NCBI GenBank assembly: GCA_018713055.1
Contig: DVFW01000014.1
Span: 1 to 64,000, forward strand
DNA length: 64,000 bases
Direction: 5' to 3'
From: Scatavimonas merdigallinarum
GTDB lineage: Bacteria; Bacillota; Clostridia; Oscillospirales; Acutalibacteraceae
Part shown: positions 18,201 through 25,403 of the stretch, one piece after another
Position numbering within the stretch: the first letter of the stretch is position 1
Layout: every line of letters begins with the position of its first letter
Program-made: the position numbers and the translations under genes
Notes under the pieces: generated by a model
Seen by the model: the letters and a program-made list of their open reading frames with translations, nothing else
Databases searched by the model: none
Told to the model about the DNA's origin: nothing

Positions 18201-20218
18201 GCCCGGCAGCGGCAAACGGGGAGGCAAGCGCGACGCCGGTGCGCGTTACCATACAGAATGTTCGGAAGATTACATCGGTATTAACGCCACAGCAGATTGC
18301 ACTTGCAGACGCGTTACAAAGCTATATGGCAACAACGTGCGCAAGGCAGGGCAATGAAACTTCGAAAAAATTATATGGATATGAAAAATTTCATGAAAAA
18401 AATTATTATCCCGTTTCCGTCGACAAAAACTCTGTTGCTACAATCAAAAATAACCAGAACGTAGCGTTGTGGTCTGTAATTAACTTTGGTTTTACAAAGG
18501 ACACCGTAAAAGATGCTGCCAATCCGTTTATATTAAGCGACATTTTCGACGTGTATTTTAAGCATGTTACAGAAATGTCTATGTATAACTCTTTTGCCGT
18601 GCCGATCATAGACGCAATGAAATGGTATAATTATATGGATGTGAAATCCGGAAAAAGCGTAAAACAAGGAATTGAACGTGTTTATGGCAAAGGAGGACAT
18701 GCATATTTTGTAAAACTTATTGAGGATATAAGCGCGGCCAATCGACCGGAGTTTGAAAGTGCATTTGCAAGATCGGTTATGAAAAAATATAAAATTGCAG
18801 CGGTTGGGGCAAACTTAAGCGTAGTTATACAGCAGCCTACAGCTTATATACGGGCTATGGCAATGGTTGACCCAAAATATATGGCAAAAGCGCTGCTGCA
18901 CAAGCCGGCTGTACAGCGGTCAAAACAATATGCGCCGATTGCGCTTTGGAAATCCTGGGGCTTTCATGATATAGCGGTTGGGAATTCCCTGAAATCTGTT
19001 GTTACAGGGATACAGACGAAAGGGGAAAAAATTACGGACGCATCCATGTGGCTTGCAGGGAAGGCGGACGATGTTACATGGGGCTATATATTCAATGCCT
19101 GCTGCGAGGAGCTTAAAGCTATGCGGCCGGATTTAAAGGTGCATTCAGACGCATTTTATAAAGCGGCGGCAGAGCGGTTCAGCGATGTTGTGGATAGGAC
19201 ACAGGTTGTGGATACCGTGTTGCACAAAAGCCACTATATGCGCAATAAAAACCCGTTTATGCAGGCCACGGCAGCGTTTTTATCCGAACCCAACAAAACG
19301 TATAACCTGCTGCGCAACGCGCTTGTAAGATGGACGGAGAACAAGAAGGATTCTGCAGCAATAAAAAACCTGGTGCGTGTATCGTTGGTCGTGCTGTTAG
19401 CAAATTATGCTACGGCTCTTGCAAAGTCTGTTGTGGATGCGTTCCGTGACGATGATAATGACAAGACATGGGCAGAAAAATACGCTGAAAAGGTACTGCA
19501 AAACTTTATTGCAAACAGCAACCCTGTTGGATGGCTGCCAGTTGTCAACAATCTGGCAAATTGGATGAATGCCAAGATTTACGGCTTATTTACAGGGGAT
19601 GACAGTTATTATCAGTACAACAGTGATATGGCGACAGAAGGCATATTCCGCGTGATCCGATCCATGGAGGACTGGACGGAATGGTTTGCAGGAGAATCTG
19701 AAAAAAGCCTGTATGCCGTTGTATCTGAAGCTGTTAAAGCGGCGTCAATGCTTACAGGGATTCCGGCAGGAAATTTGCTGCGCGAGCTGGAAACAATCTA
19801 TACAGCAATTGTGCCGGATGGCATAGCCTGGACAGAAGAGGATGCAATCTATCAGGAAATGTGCAATGCAATAAAACAGGGCGACAAAAACAGGTACCGG
19901 GAGAAATACCAATATTTGGAGGAGAGATATAAAAGCTTGGCAGAGAAGAAAGGGGAAGAAGTTGCCGACACCGACCAAAAGATTGAAAATGGTCTTGCAA
20001 AGTACCTGGCAGAAAACAGCAAGGAAATTCAAATGGCCGCAGAAGCATTTGAAGCAGGAGATGGGGACACGTATAAAAAGCATATACGTGCCTTAAGAGA
20101 ATTAGGGTTTCCAACAGATGTGCTGATGAAAGCTATGAACAAACGGCGCACTGCTCTCAAAAAGGACATAGCCATGCAGCCGGCGACAGAATCCTATACA
20201 ACAACAGAATCAGATTGA
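12293..20218 (+). CDS. Giant multidomain (polyvalent) phage protein with zincin and MuF-C-like domains
   Basis: 2641 aa, the largest gene by far. Visible parts in order: charged N-terminus with a VLQKQKKGENT motif near 85-95 shared with the preceding protein; an EF-hand-like loop DTNTDGKVSLYD (203-214); Gly/Ala hydrophobic stretches (about 335-360, 400-520, 557-583) that could cross or disturb membranes; a zincin site HEIGH (His991-His995) with a likely third ligand in EEIVCNSLSS near 1050; a segment with LGKTPDYL (1178-1185) and HGLPKQIFENL (1217 onward) that resembles MuF C-terminal toxin-like domains; a coiled-coil-rich part near 1620-1720; and a C-terminal region with VGANLSVVIQQPTAY (near 2170) like the LPD modules of phage polyvalent proteins. 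Such proteins are packaged and ejected with the DNA. Domain calls are by motif. Confidence 0.8.
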   Translation: MDYKQNNRNAIAALYQRDKEKKKKQQERTYITQRYHSNRSYQPTFADALDYMKRKNTAQTQKTLSATNVNTQKSEEGKQLNVKTVLQKQKKGENTLEDQYALAGKDLTKEYQTYLEQKAYEQVPQKEKEYTDKLKQLQGLLSQESNYQDERAQTRKQDLQTEYNAVKTAYDAFKNTDAAKRYQYDQRTKTAEKILQADKETYDTNTDGKVSLYDALVMQKAGQDSKSVQNYLATGQTVRDQVQMIYDVEHGDYGITDENGNAVNYNSVAAKKEKDKYYPLIKQKKEEAAKLKQQLADNGYDVDALLDVYTRQQNAKQRQAAQAAQEELAEESPVMATIASWATNILSGVAAPDVAIRGYLPKGMEEMVTGEINPVDPNSPHFNAVNATNTMRTTVENNLEEEWQKFLYRTGISIADSATAAPLAAFGLFAQGSNAAADAALHVSEKGGTAKQSLLTGMAAGVSEAMFEKISLGQLKAFKASNKTGLVNAVKNVMKGAFTEGSEEVATDVANLIADSLINTDNADFNRAVQSYEQAGYTEEEAWKQAFMDTLANIGQSFAGGALAGGVLSGGAVAINAANTAHTGGNIKKGKSNVQLDDLVAAGVTTPETSRAYKLANEVNRMQQQGKRPGNYKVGALYKENLLNHADYSATEEGILQRENEEEMLKQALSRAKNTQAYKLAVQMQKKRENNQPLSGLELNRLHKAVQAEAQEDIDFKEDADRQAQYTQTQQMQTSRGKAHTEITQGMPVTGVQKKNVIQTQNAAGAIRTTAKYDGKIQYIQRVASTQNGDVKVELSGGKTVSINRIPIASEETRSVYQAAGRFGTAGANAFVDRYKGDLSVADYARDFEIFYAAGRQGRSYTAIVQMAPVIPEVMGHDVTQAAYLAGIQDVQATLHTQQRQLQRARGDKEPAKGKLYVSVANVEKLSSTVKAQVEILRAIADEYGVNIKLTDNPAENKKYAGKINGVYIGANNIVIHTDADAGALAAIAFHEIGHYIHAYNPEGFKVLSDFVVGRLESKKGYDIETRIGQLQDVTFEKTGRWISEEEALEEIVCNSLSSVAADPDAIDAALQLTAKQKKSLIEVLKDFGKRLRAIFSDFAKRNAEAAQMIDDSKSIMKMAKLLQESIYEAGQNVTARADVKDKGSVRYSIKNTRSLSWREQLDRYFSGNLKSSDSLYLGKTPDYLQAVQVEPAPVYVPTSVITKGMRLKKENSRSAHGLPKQIFENLQDSMYNPVAVIYNPAKTALVFITDKLEAGNPVVISMQTNQDLYGELAHKVTSVYPREHMGALLENLDNTATIFVANKNKFDHLLSSAEISEASELEANIKLTDESGKLLPGAGKSYSGLLAKSESDSIISDQNHSVNKEEDSIEALKFSLRETARTEYTDATEGDRQIARLNRILASMVQHTGSKQANVKALYTVGRKLLKEYASSYDLHTFVENYEKVFHYIANNPQANFTDAMQMCTDIAKAVIEKSSTLDTRLQEQYANLLGRLKKNRITLSDSQKQELSYAYGSYRAGRNRLFGRVNVTNEGEALTSMWVELSATYPELFDLHTPEAEQPLRLIEVLDALQPQYVNTYGKNIDAAAQDLAYRLYEEYFGIPEVKTQAQKQNNRFLLLKAQYADALQQTKQAYKKRYENKLREEKIKLKQNNTEVLAKAKAQAQAYYRELYQNSRAAARESMERKKYRDSIERTAMELYRWIIKPDKKRHVIQDLQKPIAEFLLSLDFVTPKLKADGEASMIRSRARIMQWTEAFQQLNHFLQQFDHTEVGGNSAAFLYSIDPEFKYRLSAFIDSYGGSKTINQMDAKQLKELAYIVRSVKSAVVHANDLHTNELYKHVEQAGKDTIDQTAIKKEKLYNAAWKRAAKNFLDLGQMDSFSYFGHLGEAAYSIHKSLRKGFDTHVLNLKEAEEYFKRVKGNQKIELWTGKNVMHTFQVAGGSLTLSTTQIMGLYEAIKRPQAAAHILYGGIRPAAANGEASATPVRVTIQNVRKITSVLTPQQIALADALQSYMATTCARQGNETSKKLYGYEKFHEKNYYPVSVDKNSVATIKNNQNVALWSVINFGFTKDTVKDAANPFILSDIFDVYFKHVTEMSMYNSFAVPIIDAMKWYNYMDVKSGKSVKQGIERVYGKGGHAYFVKLIEDISAANRPEFESAFARSVMKKYKIAAVGANLSVVIQQPTAYIRAMAMVDPKYMAKALLHKPAVQRSKQYAPIALWKSWGFHDIAVGNSLKSVVTGIQTKGEKITDASMWLAGKADDVTWGYIFNACCEELKAMRPDLKVHSDAFYKAAAERFSDVVDRTQVVDTVLHKSHYMRNKNPFMQATAAFLSEPNKTYNLLRNALVRWTENKKDSAAIKNLVRVSLVVLLANYATALAKSVVDAFRDDDNDKTWAEKYAEKVLQNFIANSNPVGWLPVVNNLANWMNAKIYGLFTGDDSYYQYNSDMATEGIFRVIRSMEDWTEWFAGESEKSLYAVVSEAVKAASMLTGIPAGNLLRELETIYTAIVPDGIAWTEEDAIYQEMCNAIKQGDKNRYREKYQYLEERYKSLAEKKGEEVADTDQKIENGLAKYLAENSKEIQMAAEAFEAGDGDTYKKHIRALRELGFPTDVLMKAMNKRRTALKKDIAMQPATESYTTTESD

Positions 20219-20250
20219 GAATGCCCCCTGCAAAAGCAGGGGGCATTCTC
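20217..20250 (+). terminator. Strong hairpin after giant gene
   Basis: A perfect 15-bp inverted repeat (arms 20217-20231 and 20236-20250, AAAA loop) that begins in the stop codon of the giant gene. No T-tract follows, so it may slow transcription or protect RNA ends rather than stop synthesis fully. Confidence 0.6.
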
Positions 20251-20289
20251 GCCCCATATCGTTTAAAATTGTTATAGGGAGGGGGAACC

Positions 20290-21912
20290 ATGCAAAGAAA
20301 TATTTTTCTGCGGGTGGTAGACGATAAAATTTTTACCGCAGATGACAAAATTGGGTATCAGGAAGAGCATAATGCAGCCAGACTGATTTTTGATTTGCCG
20401 GAACCTTGGATCGACCCGGCATATGTTTATATTTTAAATTTGATGGTAGGAAAAAAGCGGTATTTTTCCGAGGCAAAAAAATTTCCTGTAACATTTGACA
20501 TACCACAGGGGTTAATGGAAGAAGGCAATATCTACATACAGCTGCAGGCAAACCAAGAGGACAAGTTCATCAGAAAAACAGAAATAAAGCGGCTGCGTGT
20601 AAAGCCAAGTATTCATGGCGATACACAGGTGGAGAATCAGCTTTCCGGTTTGATTGATCAGGCCATAAACCGCTTTTACAACGCCCTTGAAAATTTTCAA
20701 AAAGGCCCGATTACAATGGAATATTTGGCGTCGGATGTAAAGGAAAAATTTATGCTGTATGAGGAAACAGAACCGGGGGAAGCTGGGGAAAATTTGTACG
20801 ATCCACAAAAGGTGATTTCCGGAAAATACTATGTACAGGGCGTTTTAACGGCCAATGCATATGTAGATACCATGCCGTTATTGGCCGTTACAGAGGGGGA
20901 CCGTATTTATGCCAGCAGCTTTCAAATGGAATCACAATACTCTACTGTCGGTGGGGGGATCAGGGTTGGCTTGTTCCAGGACAACACATGGGTAAAGGAT
21001 TTGTCGGCAGCGGAGGTTTATGGAAAAGACTACATTGAAATTCCGGAAGGGGTTAACCAAATTGCCGTTCCATATTGGAAGGATGATGTAAGCCGTACCT
21101 TATATTGGTACACAGAGTCGCAAACAACCACCCCGCCCTCTCAAACACCTATGAAGGGAACAAGTGCAATTGAGATTGCACTTGAAGCGAAGCAGCAGGT
21201 AGACAATATAACGGCATCTTTACGTGGTAAGCGGGTATCTGTTTTAGGTGACAGCATCAGCACATTTGCGGGTTATATTCCAGCAGGGAATCGGGCAAGG
21301 TATCCGCAAAGTAATCTGCTGACGGATGTGGATTTAACCTGGTGGAAACGGTTACTTGACAAAAACGGCATGGTTTTGGGTATCAATGAATCGTGGGCCG
21401 GTTCGCTTGTTTCCTGGGATGGATCAGAGGGAACAGATATTGGCGCAGATAAGCATATTGCATCCAGTACACGTATACAACATTTGGGAGATAACGGCCA
21501 GCCTGACTATATCCTTGTTTTTGGTGGCACAAACGACGTTTCCAGAAAAGTGGAGCTTGGAACGTTTTCATATGATGACCCGACGAAGCTGACAGATGTG
21601 CAGATAAAAAATCTTCTGGTTGCAACCTTTGCCGACGCATATAGAGCCATGTTGATTCGTTTGCTGAAATGGTATCCAAAGGCGCATGTAATATGTATTT
21701 TACCTCTGTATACTTCGCAGACAGATGGTGCAAATCTTGATCGGTACAATGAGGTTATAAAAGAGGAATGTGACTTTTTTGGTGTGCCGGTTGTAGACAC
21801 CCGGACAGCAGGGATTACGATGTTTAATCGATCGCTGTATTTGCCGGATGGCATACACCCAAATGCTGCGGGCATGCAGCTCATATGTAACTGTGTGCAG
21901 CGGCGTTTATAA
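20290..21912 (+). CDS. Tail fibre/spike with SGNH hydrolase domain
   Basis: 540 aa. Residues 1-150 are beta-rich with KYFSEAKKFPVTFDI-type strands and a helical neck (DQAINRFYNALENFQ) like BppU/fibre attachment parts. Residues 315-540 form an SGNH/GDSL hydrolase: block I VLGDSIS with catalytic Ser322, block III GGTND, and block V DGIHPN with Asp520 and His523. Such domains remove acetyl or other esters from cell-surface glycans, so the protein probably reads and edits the host wall polymer during adsorption. The start follows a GGGAGGGGG ribosome site at 20278-20286. Confidence 0.85.
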   Translation: MQRNIFLRVVDDKIFTADDKIGYQEEHNAARLIFDLPEPWIDPAYVYILNLMVGKKRYFSEAKKFPVTFDIPQGLMEEGNIYIQLQANQEDKFIRKTEIKRLRVKPSIHGDTQVENQLSGLIDQAINRFYNALENFQKGPITMEYLASDVKEKFMLYEETEPGEAGENLYDPQKVISGKYYVQGVLTANAYVDTMPLLAVTEGDRIYASSFQMESQYSTVGGGIRVGLFQDNTWVKDLSAAEVYGKDYIEIPEGVNQIAVPYWKDDVSRTLYWYTESQTTTPPSQTPMKGTSAIEIALEAKQQVDNITASLRGKRVSVLGDSISTFAGYIPAGNRARYPQSNLLTDVDLTWWKRLLDKNGMVLGINESWAGSLVSWDGSEGTDIGADKHIASSTRIQHLGDNGQPDYILVFGGTNDVSRKVELGTFSYDDPTKLTDVQIKNLLVATFADAYRAMLIRLLKWYPKAHVICILPLYTSQTDGANLDRYNEVIKEECDFFGVPVVDTRTAGITMFNRSLYLPDGIHPNAAGMQLICNCVQRRL

Positions 21913-21948
21913 ATAGAAAATCTAAAAACGAAGAAAGGGATGAAAAAA

Positions 21949-22680
21949 GTGGCAACACAAAGAGAAACCGTGATTGCCCTTGCAAAAAAAGAATTGGGCT
22001 ATAAAGAAAGCTCCAACGGCTGGACCAAGTTTGGACAGTGGTTTGCAGAATATATGCATTGTGAAAACCAGGGATTTGAAAACGCCGACTGGTGCGCTAT
22101 GTTCTGCGCATGGTGCATGCAGAAGGCCGGACTTACTTCCGGCCAGACGGTCTTCACGGCAAGCGCAGGCCCCACAGGCGAAGCGCTTTGGAAGAACAAG
22201 GGGCTTTGGAAAAATGCATCCTATACGCCAAAGGTGGGCGACCTGATCCATTTTACCTGGGGACACGTGGGGCTGGTGGAAAAGGTAAGCGGCAATACCG
22301 TACATACGATTGAAGGCAATTACAGCAACACGGTTGCACAGCGCAGCTACAGCTTAAGCTACAGCAAGATACGCGGCTATGCCGCGCCAAAATACAAGGA
22401 GGAAAGCGGGGAAAATTATATGGAAGTTGCAAAAGGCGACATCAACAATTTTGCGTACAGTGTAAAATCAGACCTAAAATACCTAAAGCTGCTGGGGTAC
22501 ATCAAGACGTCTGTTGACGACAAAACGGGGTATGGAACAGGGTCTGAAAAGGCCGTCAAAGAATTCCAGGAAAAGGCCGGGCTTACAGTTGACGGAATCG
22601 TCGGGGAGAAAACCCTGCGTAAAATGCGAGAGGTTATTACAAAGCAGCTCAACACCGCAAAATCTGCGCTTGGTGCGTAA
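21949..22680 (+). CDS. Endolysin: CHAP amidase/peptidase plus peptidoglycan-binding domain
   Basis: Cell-wall lysis enzyme of 243 aa. The CHAP domain shows the catalytic Cys49 in ADWCAMFCAWC and His106 in WGHVGLVE. The C-terminal part (about 175-230, with GYGTGSEKAVKEFQEKAGL and DGIVGEKTL) is a PG_binding_1 fold. The frame also offers ATG 21940, but AGAAAGGG at 21932-21939 touches that codon, whereas GTG 21949 is 9 nt away, so GTG is preferred. No signal peptide, so release depends on the holin downstream. Confidence 0.92.
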   Translation: MATQRETVIALAKKELGYKESSNGWTKFGQWFAEYMHCENQGFENADWCAMFCAWCMQKAGLTSGQTVFTASAGPTGEALWKNKGLWKNASYTPKVGDLIHFTWGHVGLVEKVSGNTVHTIEGNYSNTVAQRSYSLSYSKIRGYAAPKYKEESGENYMEVAKGDINNFAYSVKSDLKYLKLLGYIKTSVDDKTGYGTGSEKAVKEFQEKAGLTVDGIVGEKTLRKMREVITKQLNTAKSALGA

Positions 22681-22694
22681 GGCGGTGGGCGTGG

Positions 22695-22973
22695 TTGGGA
22701 ATTCTGGAGCTTGGTGCATATGCAAGTGCCATTGGCGCTACAGTCGCCATAGTTGCAATGGTGGCAAAAGCATACTGTACGTTCAAGCGCATGGAGCGGC
22801 ATCAAAAAGAAAACTACTTAACATGCCTGAAGCTTGTCATTATGTCTGAAAAAATACCGTTGACAGAAAGAATAGAAGCGGGGCATAAATACATAGCGCT
22901 GGGTGGAAACGGCGCAATACGAAAGCATTATGAAGCATTAATAAAAGAATACGGGAAGGAGACAAATGAATGA
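22695..22973 (+). CDS. Small single-TM phage protein, lysis cassette
   Basis: 92 aa starting at TTG 22695 with a GGCGGTGGG ribosome region at 22681-22689. One hydrophobic segment (about residues 6-26, AYASAIGATVAIVAMVAKAYC) is followed by a charged helical tail. It sits between endolysin and holin and overlaps the holin start (ATGA at 22970-22973), which suggests a second holin, holin regulator or spanin-like partner. No family is recognised. Confidence 0.6.
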   Translation: MGILELGAYASAIGATVAIVAMVAKAYCTFKRMERHQKENYLTCLKLVIMSEKIPLTERIEAGHKYIALGGNGAIRKHYEALIKEYGKETNE

Positions 22974-23221
22974 ATATTAACTGGAAAGTAAGATTGCGCA
23001 GCGGCCCTTTTTGGTTGGGGCTTATATCACTTGTATTAACGCTTGTCTATACACTGTTCAACATGGCAGGTGTGATTCCGGCGTTTGATCAAAAAGAAAT
23101 ATTAGACATTGCCGTAATGCTCTTGCAAATACTGGCGTTTGTGGGGGTTGTCAGCGATCCGACCACGAAGGGCGTAAGCGACAGCGCGCAGGCGATGACA
23201 TATGAGAAACCAGTGAAGTAA
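22970..23221 (+). CDS. Holin, phiLC3 family
   Basis: 83 aa with the layout of Phage_holin_1: an opening NWKVRLRSGPFWLGLISLV, two hydrophobic helices (about 12-34 and 40-60) and the family ending DPTTKGVSDSAQAMTYEKP. It makes membrane holes that let the endolysin reach the wall. It is translationally coupled to the preceding 92-aa gene by a 4-bp overlap. This is the last recognisable phage gene. Confidence 0.92.
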   Translation: MNINWKVRLRSGPFWLGLISLVLTLVYTLFNMAGVIPAFDQKEILDIAVMLLQILAFVGVVSDPTTKGVSDSAQAMTYEKPVK

Positions 23222-23277
23222 TACGTGTTGCCCTCTGGATATAAGCCGAATCAGTAAGATTGAACAATAGACAAAAG

Positions 23278-23312
23278 CCCCCTGATGTAGAAAATAAATC
23301 GACATCAGGGGG
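23278..23312. terminator. Hairpin at prophage end
   Basis: An 11-bp perfect inverted repeat, CCCCCTGATGT (23278-23288) with ACATCAGGGGG (23302-23312), 13-nt loop, 57 bp after the holin stop. No T-tract, so it may be an RNA end-protecting hairpin. Confidence 0.55.
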
Positions 23313-23586
23313 AATTGCTATATAAAAGATACTGGACAAATATCAAAAAACATGTGCAAAGATTATTTGAAAATTTTCTATTATATGTATTTTTTGTTTT
23401 AAAGTATGTGGTAAAAATTTAATATTATTTTATCTCTCTGTAAAAATGGTGATTGTTACGGAGTTTCTTTAGCGTTTAGTTTTTATTACCAATTTACACA
23501 CCATTTATACCAGTTTTCACAAAATTATATACAGCGCTGCAGAAAAGTGCTATTTTGGTAGCGAAATTGGAAAGAGGGTGATACCA
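23313..23586. other. AT-rich stretch between prophage and secreted-protein gene
   Basis: No gene, tRNA or clear att repeat seen. It is markedly AT-rich between 23330 and 23530. A prophage attachment site could lie here but cannot be tested without the left end. Confidence 0.5.
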
Positions 23587-23619
23587 ATGTACACTTTACC
23601 ACAACTTGTATTAAATTAA
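23587..23619 (+). CDS. Possible 10-codon leader ORF
   Basis: ATG 23587 to TAA 23617 encodes MYTLPQLVLN. It has a good ribosome site (AGAGGGTG at 23573-23580, 6 nt away) and lies 20 nt ahead of the start of the secreted protein, whose own ribosome site is weaker (AAAGGTAAGG). This may be a leader peptide that couples translation, or chance. Confidence 0.35.
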   Translation: MYTLPQLVLN

Positions 23620-23638
23620 CGAAAGGTAAGGTGACAGT

Positions 23639-25174
23639 ATGAAAAAGGTTTTTAGCATAGCTCTGATTATTTTGCTGCTTTTATCTGTAGGCGCAATTTC
23701 GGCCGGAGCGCTTGCAGCAAATACAACAATTTATTTAAACACAAACGGCGCAGCTGGCTGGAACAACGCTTACATTTATGGTTGGAGCGGAGAGTTCAGC
23801 GGAACGTTTATCCAAATGGAAGAAACGCCGCATGCGGGAATTTATTCTTACACGTTTACGCAAGCCACCCAGGACGGTATGGAGCATTTCCTTTTTACCA
23901 ATAAAAATACGTGGAGCAATCAGGAGCAGACCGTACCGCTTGCAACACAGGCCGGCAAAAATGTTTACAGGCTGCAGGAAAAAAACACATACGGGCAATG
24001 GACAGGCACCTGGAATTATATTTCACCTCCAACGCCGCCAGTTGCGCCTTCTGTATCTGCAACACAGTCGCAGACGTTTTATAATTATCTGGATGTTACA
24101 CTGTCTACAAACTGCTTTGCCTCCAGATACAGGATCGGTACGGGAAGCTATGTAGCCTTTGAAGACGGCGACATGGTGCGTATCGGCAGTAATGTAAGCG
24201 TAGGGCAGAGTGTAGTTCTTACGCTGAAAGGGTATAATTCGCTGGGGGCAGAGGTCGCAAGCGCAACCTATACGTATACGAAAGTTTCATTGGATGGCAT
24301 CACACAGGGAACACAAATATTCTTTGATAATAGCGAAACCAAGTGGGAACATGTATATATTAGCAGTTATAATGGATCATATCATGTTTATAATGGAGAC
24401 TTTATTGAGCTACACCCCATTTCCCCAGATTCAGATATATATACATGCATTTTATCAGATCAGTTTGTGGAAACCTGGTATTCTTATCTGTTTTCGAGTG
24501 AACCTGATGCAACCGGAGTTGAAAGTTCGGTAACAAGTATAGAAAATGGGAAAAACTTTTTTGTCCCTTTAATTCCAACACAATCGTCAGGATATGTTGC
24601 AGGTACTTGGAGCTATATGGAACCACTTGAACCTTATTCTTCAGTTTACAGTACGGCTTCTGATACTTTTGCAGTTAGCAAAACTATTGAAATCAATGAA
24701 TTTTATTGTCCTGGAGGGGCATGTTACACGGTTAATGGAGGAGAAGCAGTTTCGTTTAGTGGTGCAGCTACTTTTACAGTAGGCGGTGAAGACGCAGCCG
24801 TTGGGACAACTTATACGGTTGTTGTAACAGGATACAACGATTTAGGTGAAGTAATTGCCCTATCAACTGCGACATATACCAAGACTGGCATGACAACAAT
24901 CAATGCAAATATAGATGCGGCTTGCTATGACGGTTCTGTTTATGTACTATTATTTGATGGAGATAGATTTACTTTGGATTTTTATGAGATGACTCAAACG
25001 GTAGGACCTGATTTTACAAAGAACTATTTTACGTTTCAGTTTGAAGGTGCTGCACGGGTGATTTTTACAACAACAGATGACTGGTCAACAGCAGTTGAAC
25101 TTAACGGTGATGCGGAGCCGCTGGTTGAAGCAGGCGCCACCGCCAGCTTTGACCTCGTTTACCCGAGCTATTGA
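23639..25174 (+). CDS. Secreted protein with repeated beta modules (starch-binding-like)
   Basis: 511 aa with a signal peptide (basic MKK, hydrophobic 5-20, likely cut after AGALA, about residue 26). The mature part repeats a roughly 100-residue module (N-terminal copies near 27-125 and 225-325, a third partial near 420-511): TTIYLNTNGAAGWNNAYIYG..., then QEQTVPLATQAGKNVY, resembling carbohydrate-binding modules of the starch-binding kind, joined by Ig-like linkers (LDVTLSTNCFASRYRI, VVVTGYNDLGEVIA). Exported binding of a glycan is inferred. Bases of about 24290-25090 look more AT-rich than the ends, as if this part evolved or moved separately. No anchor motif. Confidence 0.65.
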   Translation: MKKVFSIALIILLLLSVGAISAGALAANTTIYLNTNGAAGWNNAYIYGWSGEFSGTFIQMEETPHAGIYSYTFTQATQDGMEHFLFTNKNTWSNQEQTVPLATQAGKNVYRLQEKNTYGQWTGTWNYISPPTPPVAPSVSATQSQTFYNYLDVTLSTNCFASRYRIGTGSYVAFEDGDMVRIGSNVSVGQSVVLTLKGYNSLGAEVASATYTYTKVSLDGITQGTQIFFDNSETKWEHVYISSYNGSYHVYNGDFIELHPISPDSDIYTCILSDQFVETWYSYLFSSEPDATGVESSVTSIENGKNFFVPLIPTQSSGYVAGTWSYMEPLEPYSSVYSTASDTFAVSKTIEINEFYCPGGACYTVNGGEAVSFSGAATFTVGGEDAAVGTTYTVVVTGYNDLGEVIALSTATYTKTGMTTINANIDAACYDGSVYVLLFDGDRFTLDFYEMTQTVGPDFTKNYFTFQFEGAARVIFTTTDDWSTAVELNGDAEPLVEAGATASFDLVYPSY

Positions 25175-25223
25175 CACGGTTTTAAAAATATGTAAAACTT
25201 TACAGTACGTGCTTGTTCCGCCA

Positions 25224-25284
25224 AAAAGACCGGTGCGAACGACAAGCAAACATACAATTGCTGGCAGCTTCGCACCGGCCTTTT
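25224..25284 (+). terminator. Terminator after secreted protein
   Basis: CCGGTGCGAA (25230-25239) pairs with TTCGCACCGG (25269-25278), followed by CCTTTT. The loop is long (29 nt), and the left side is A-rich, so it may act on both strands. Confidence 0.6.
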
Positions 25285-25403
25285 AGACAAACGCTATCTA
25301 TTTAAAGGCTGTGTGAGGTAAGATAAGCGGGCATAAACCGCAGTGATTTTGCGTTTTTACAAATTGGCTGTAGATTTTGTATGTGTTTTTGTTGTCTTTT
25401 GCT
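25285..25403 (+). promoter_or_regulatory. Probable CRISPR leader
   Basis: A T-rich, non-coding stretch immediately before the first perfect repeat (ending TGTTTTTGTTGTCTTTTGCT). Placement at the end away from the degenerate repeat fits a leader. No distinct promoter boxes could be assigned. Confidence 0.45.

Larger units (their letters stand above)
1..23320. mobile_element. Prophage, late region (left end outside window), podovirus-like
   Basis: All genes from 106 to 23221 are on the plus strand, tightly packed, and follow phage order: replication protein, TerS, TerL, portal, protease, scaffold, capsid, tail/ejection proteins, fibre, endolysin, holin. No tail tube, tape measure or baseplate set is present, and a 2641-aa protein occupies the position of ejection proteins, so a short-tailed virion is inferred. 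No integrase or repressor is visible; they would lie left of base 1. The right boundary is placed after the holin and its hairpin (23278-23312), before a secreted non-phage protein. No att repeat could be tested because the left end is missing. Confidence 0.9.
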
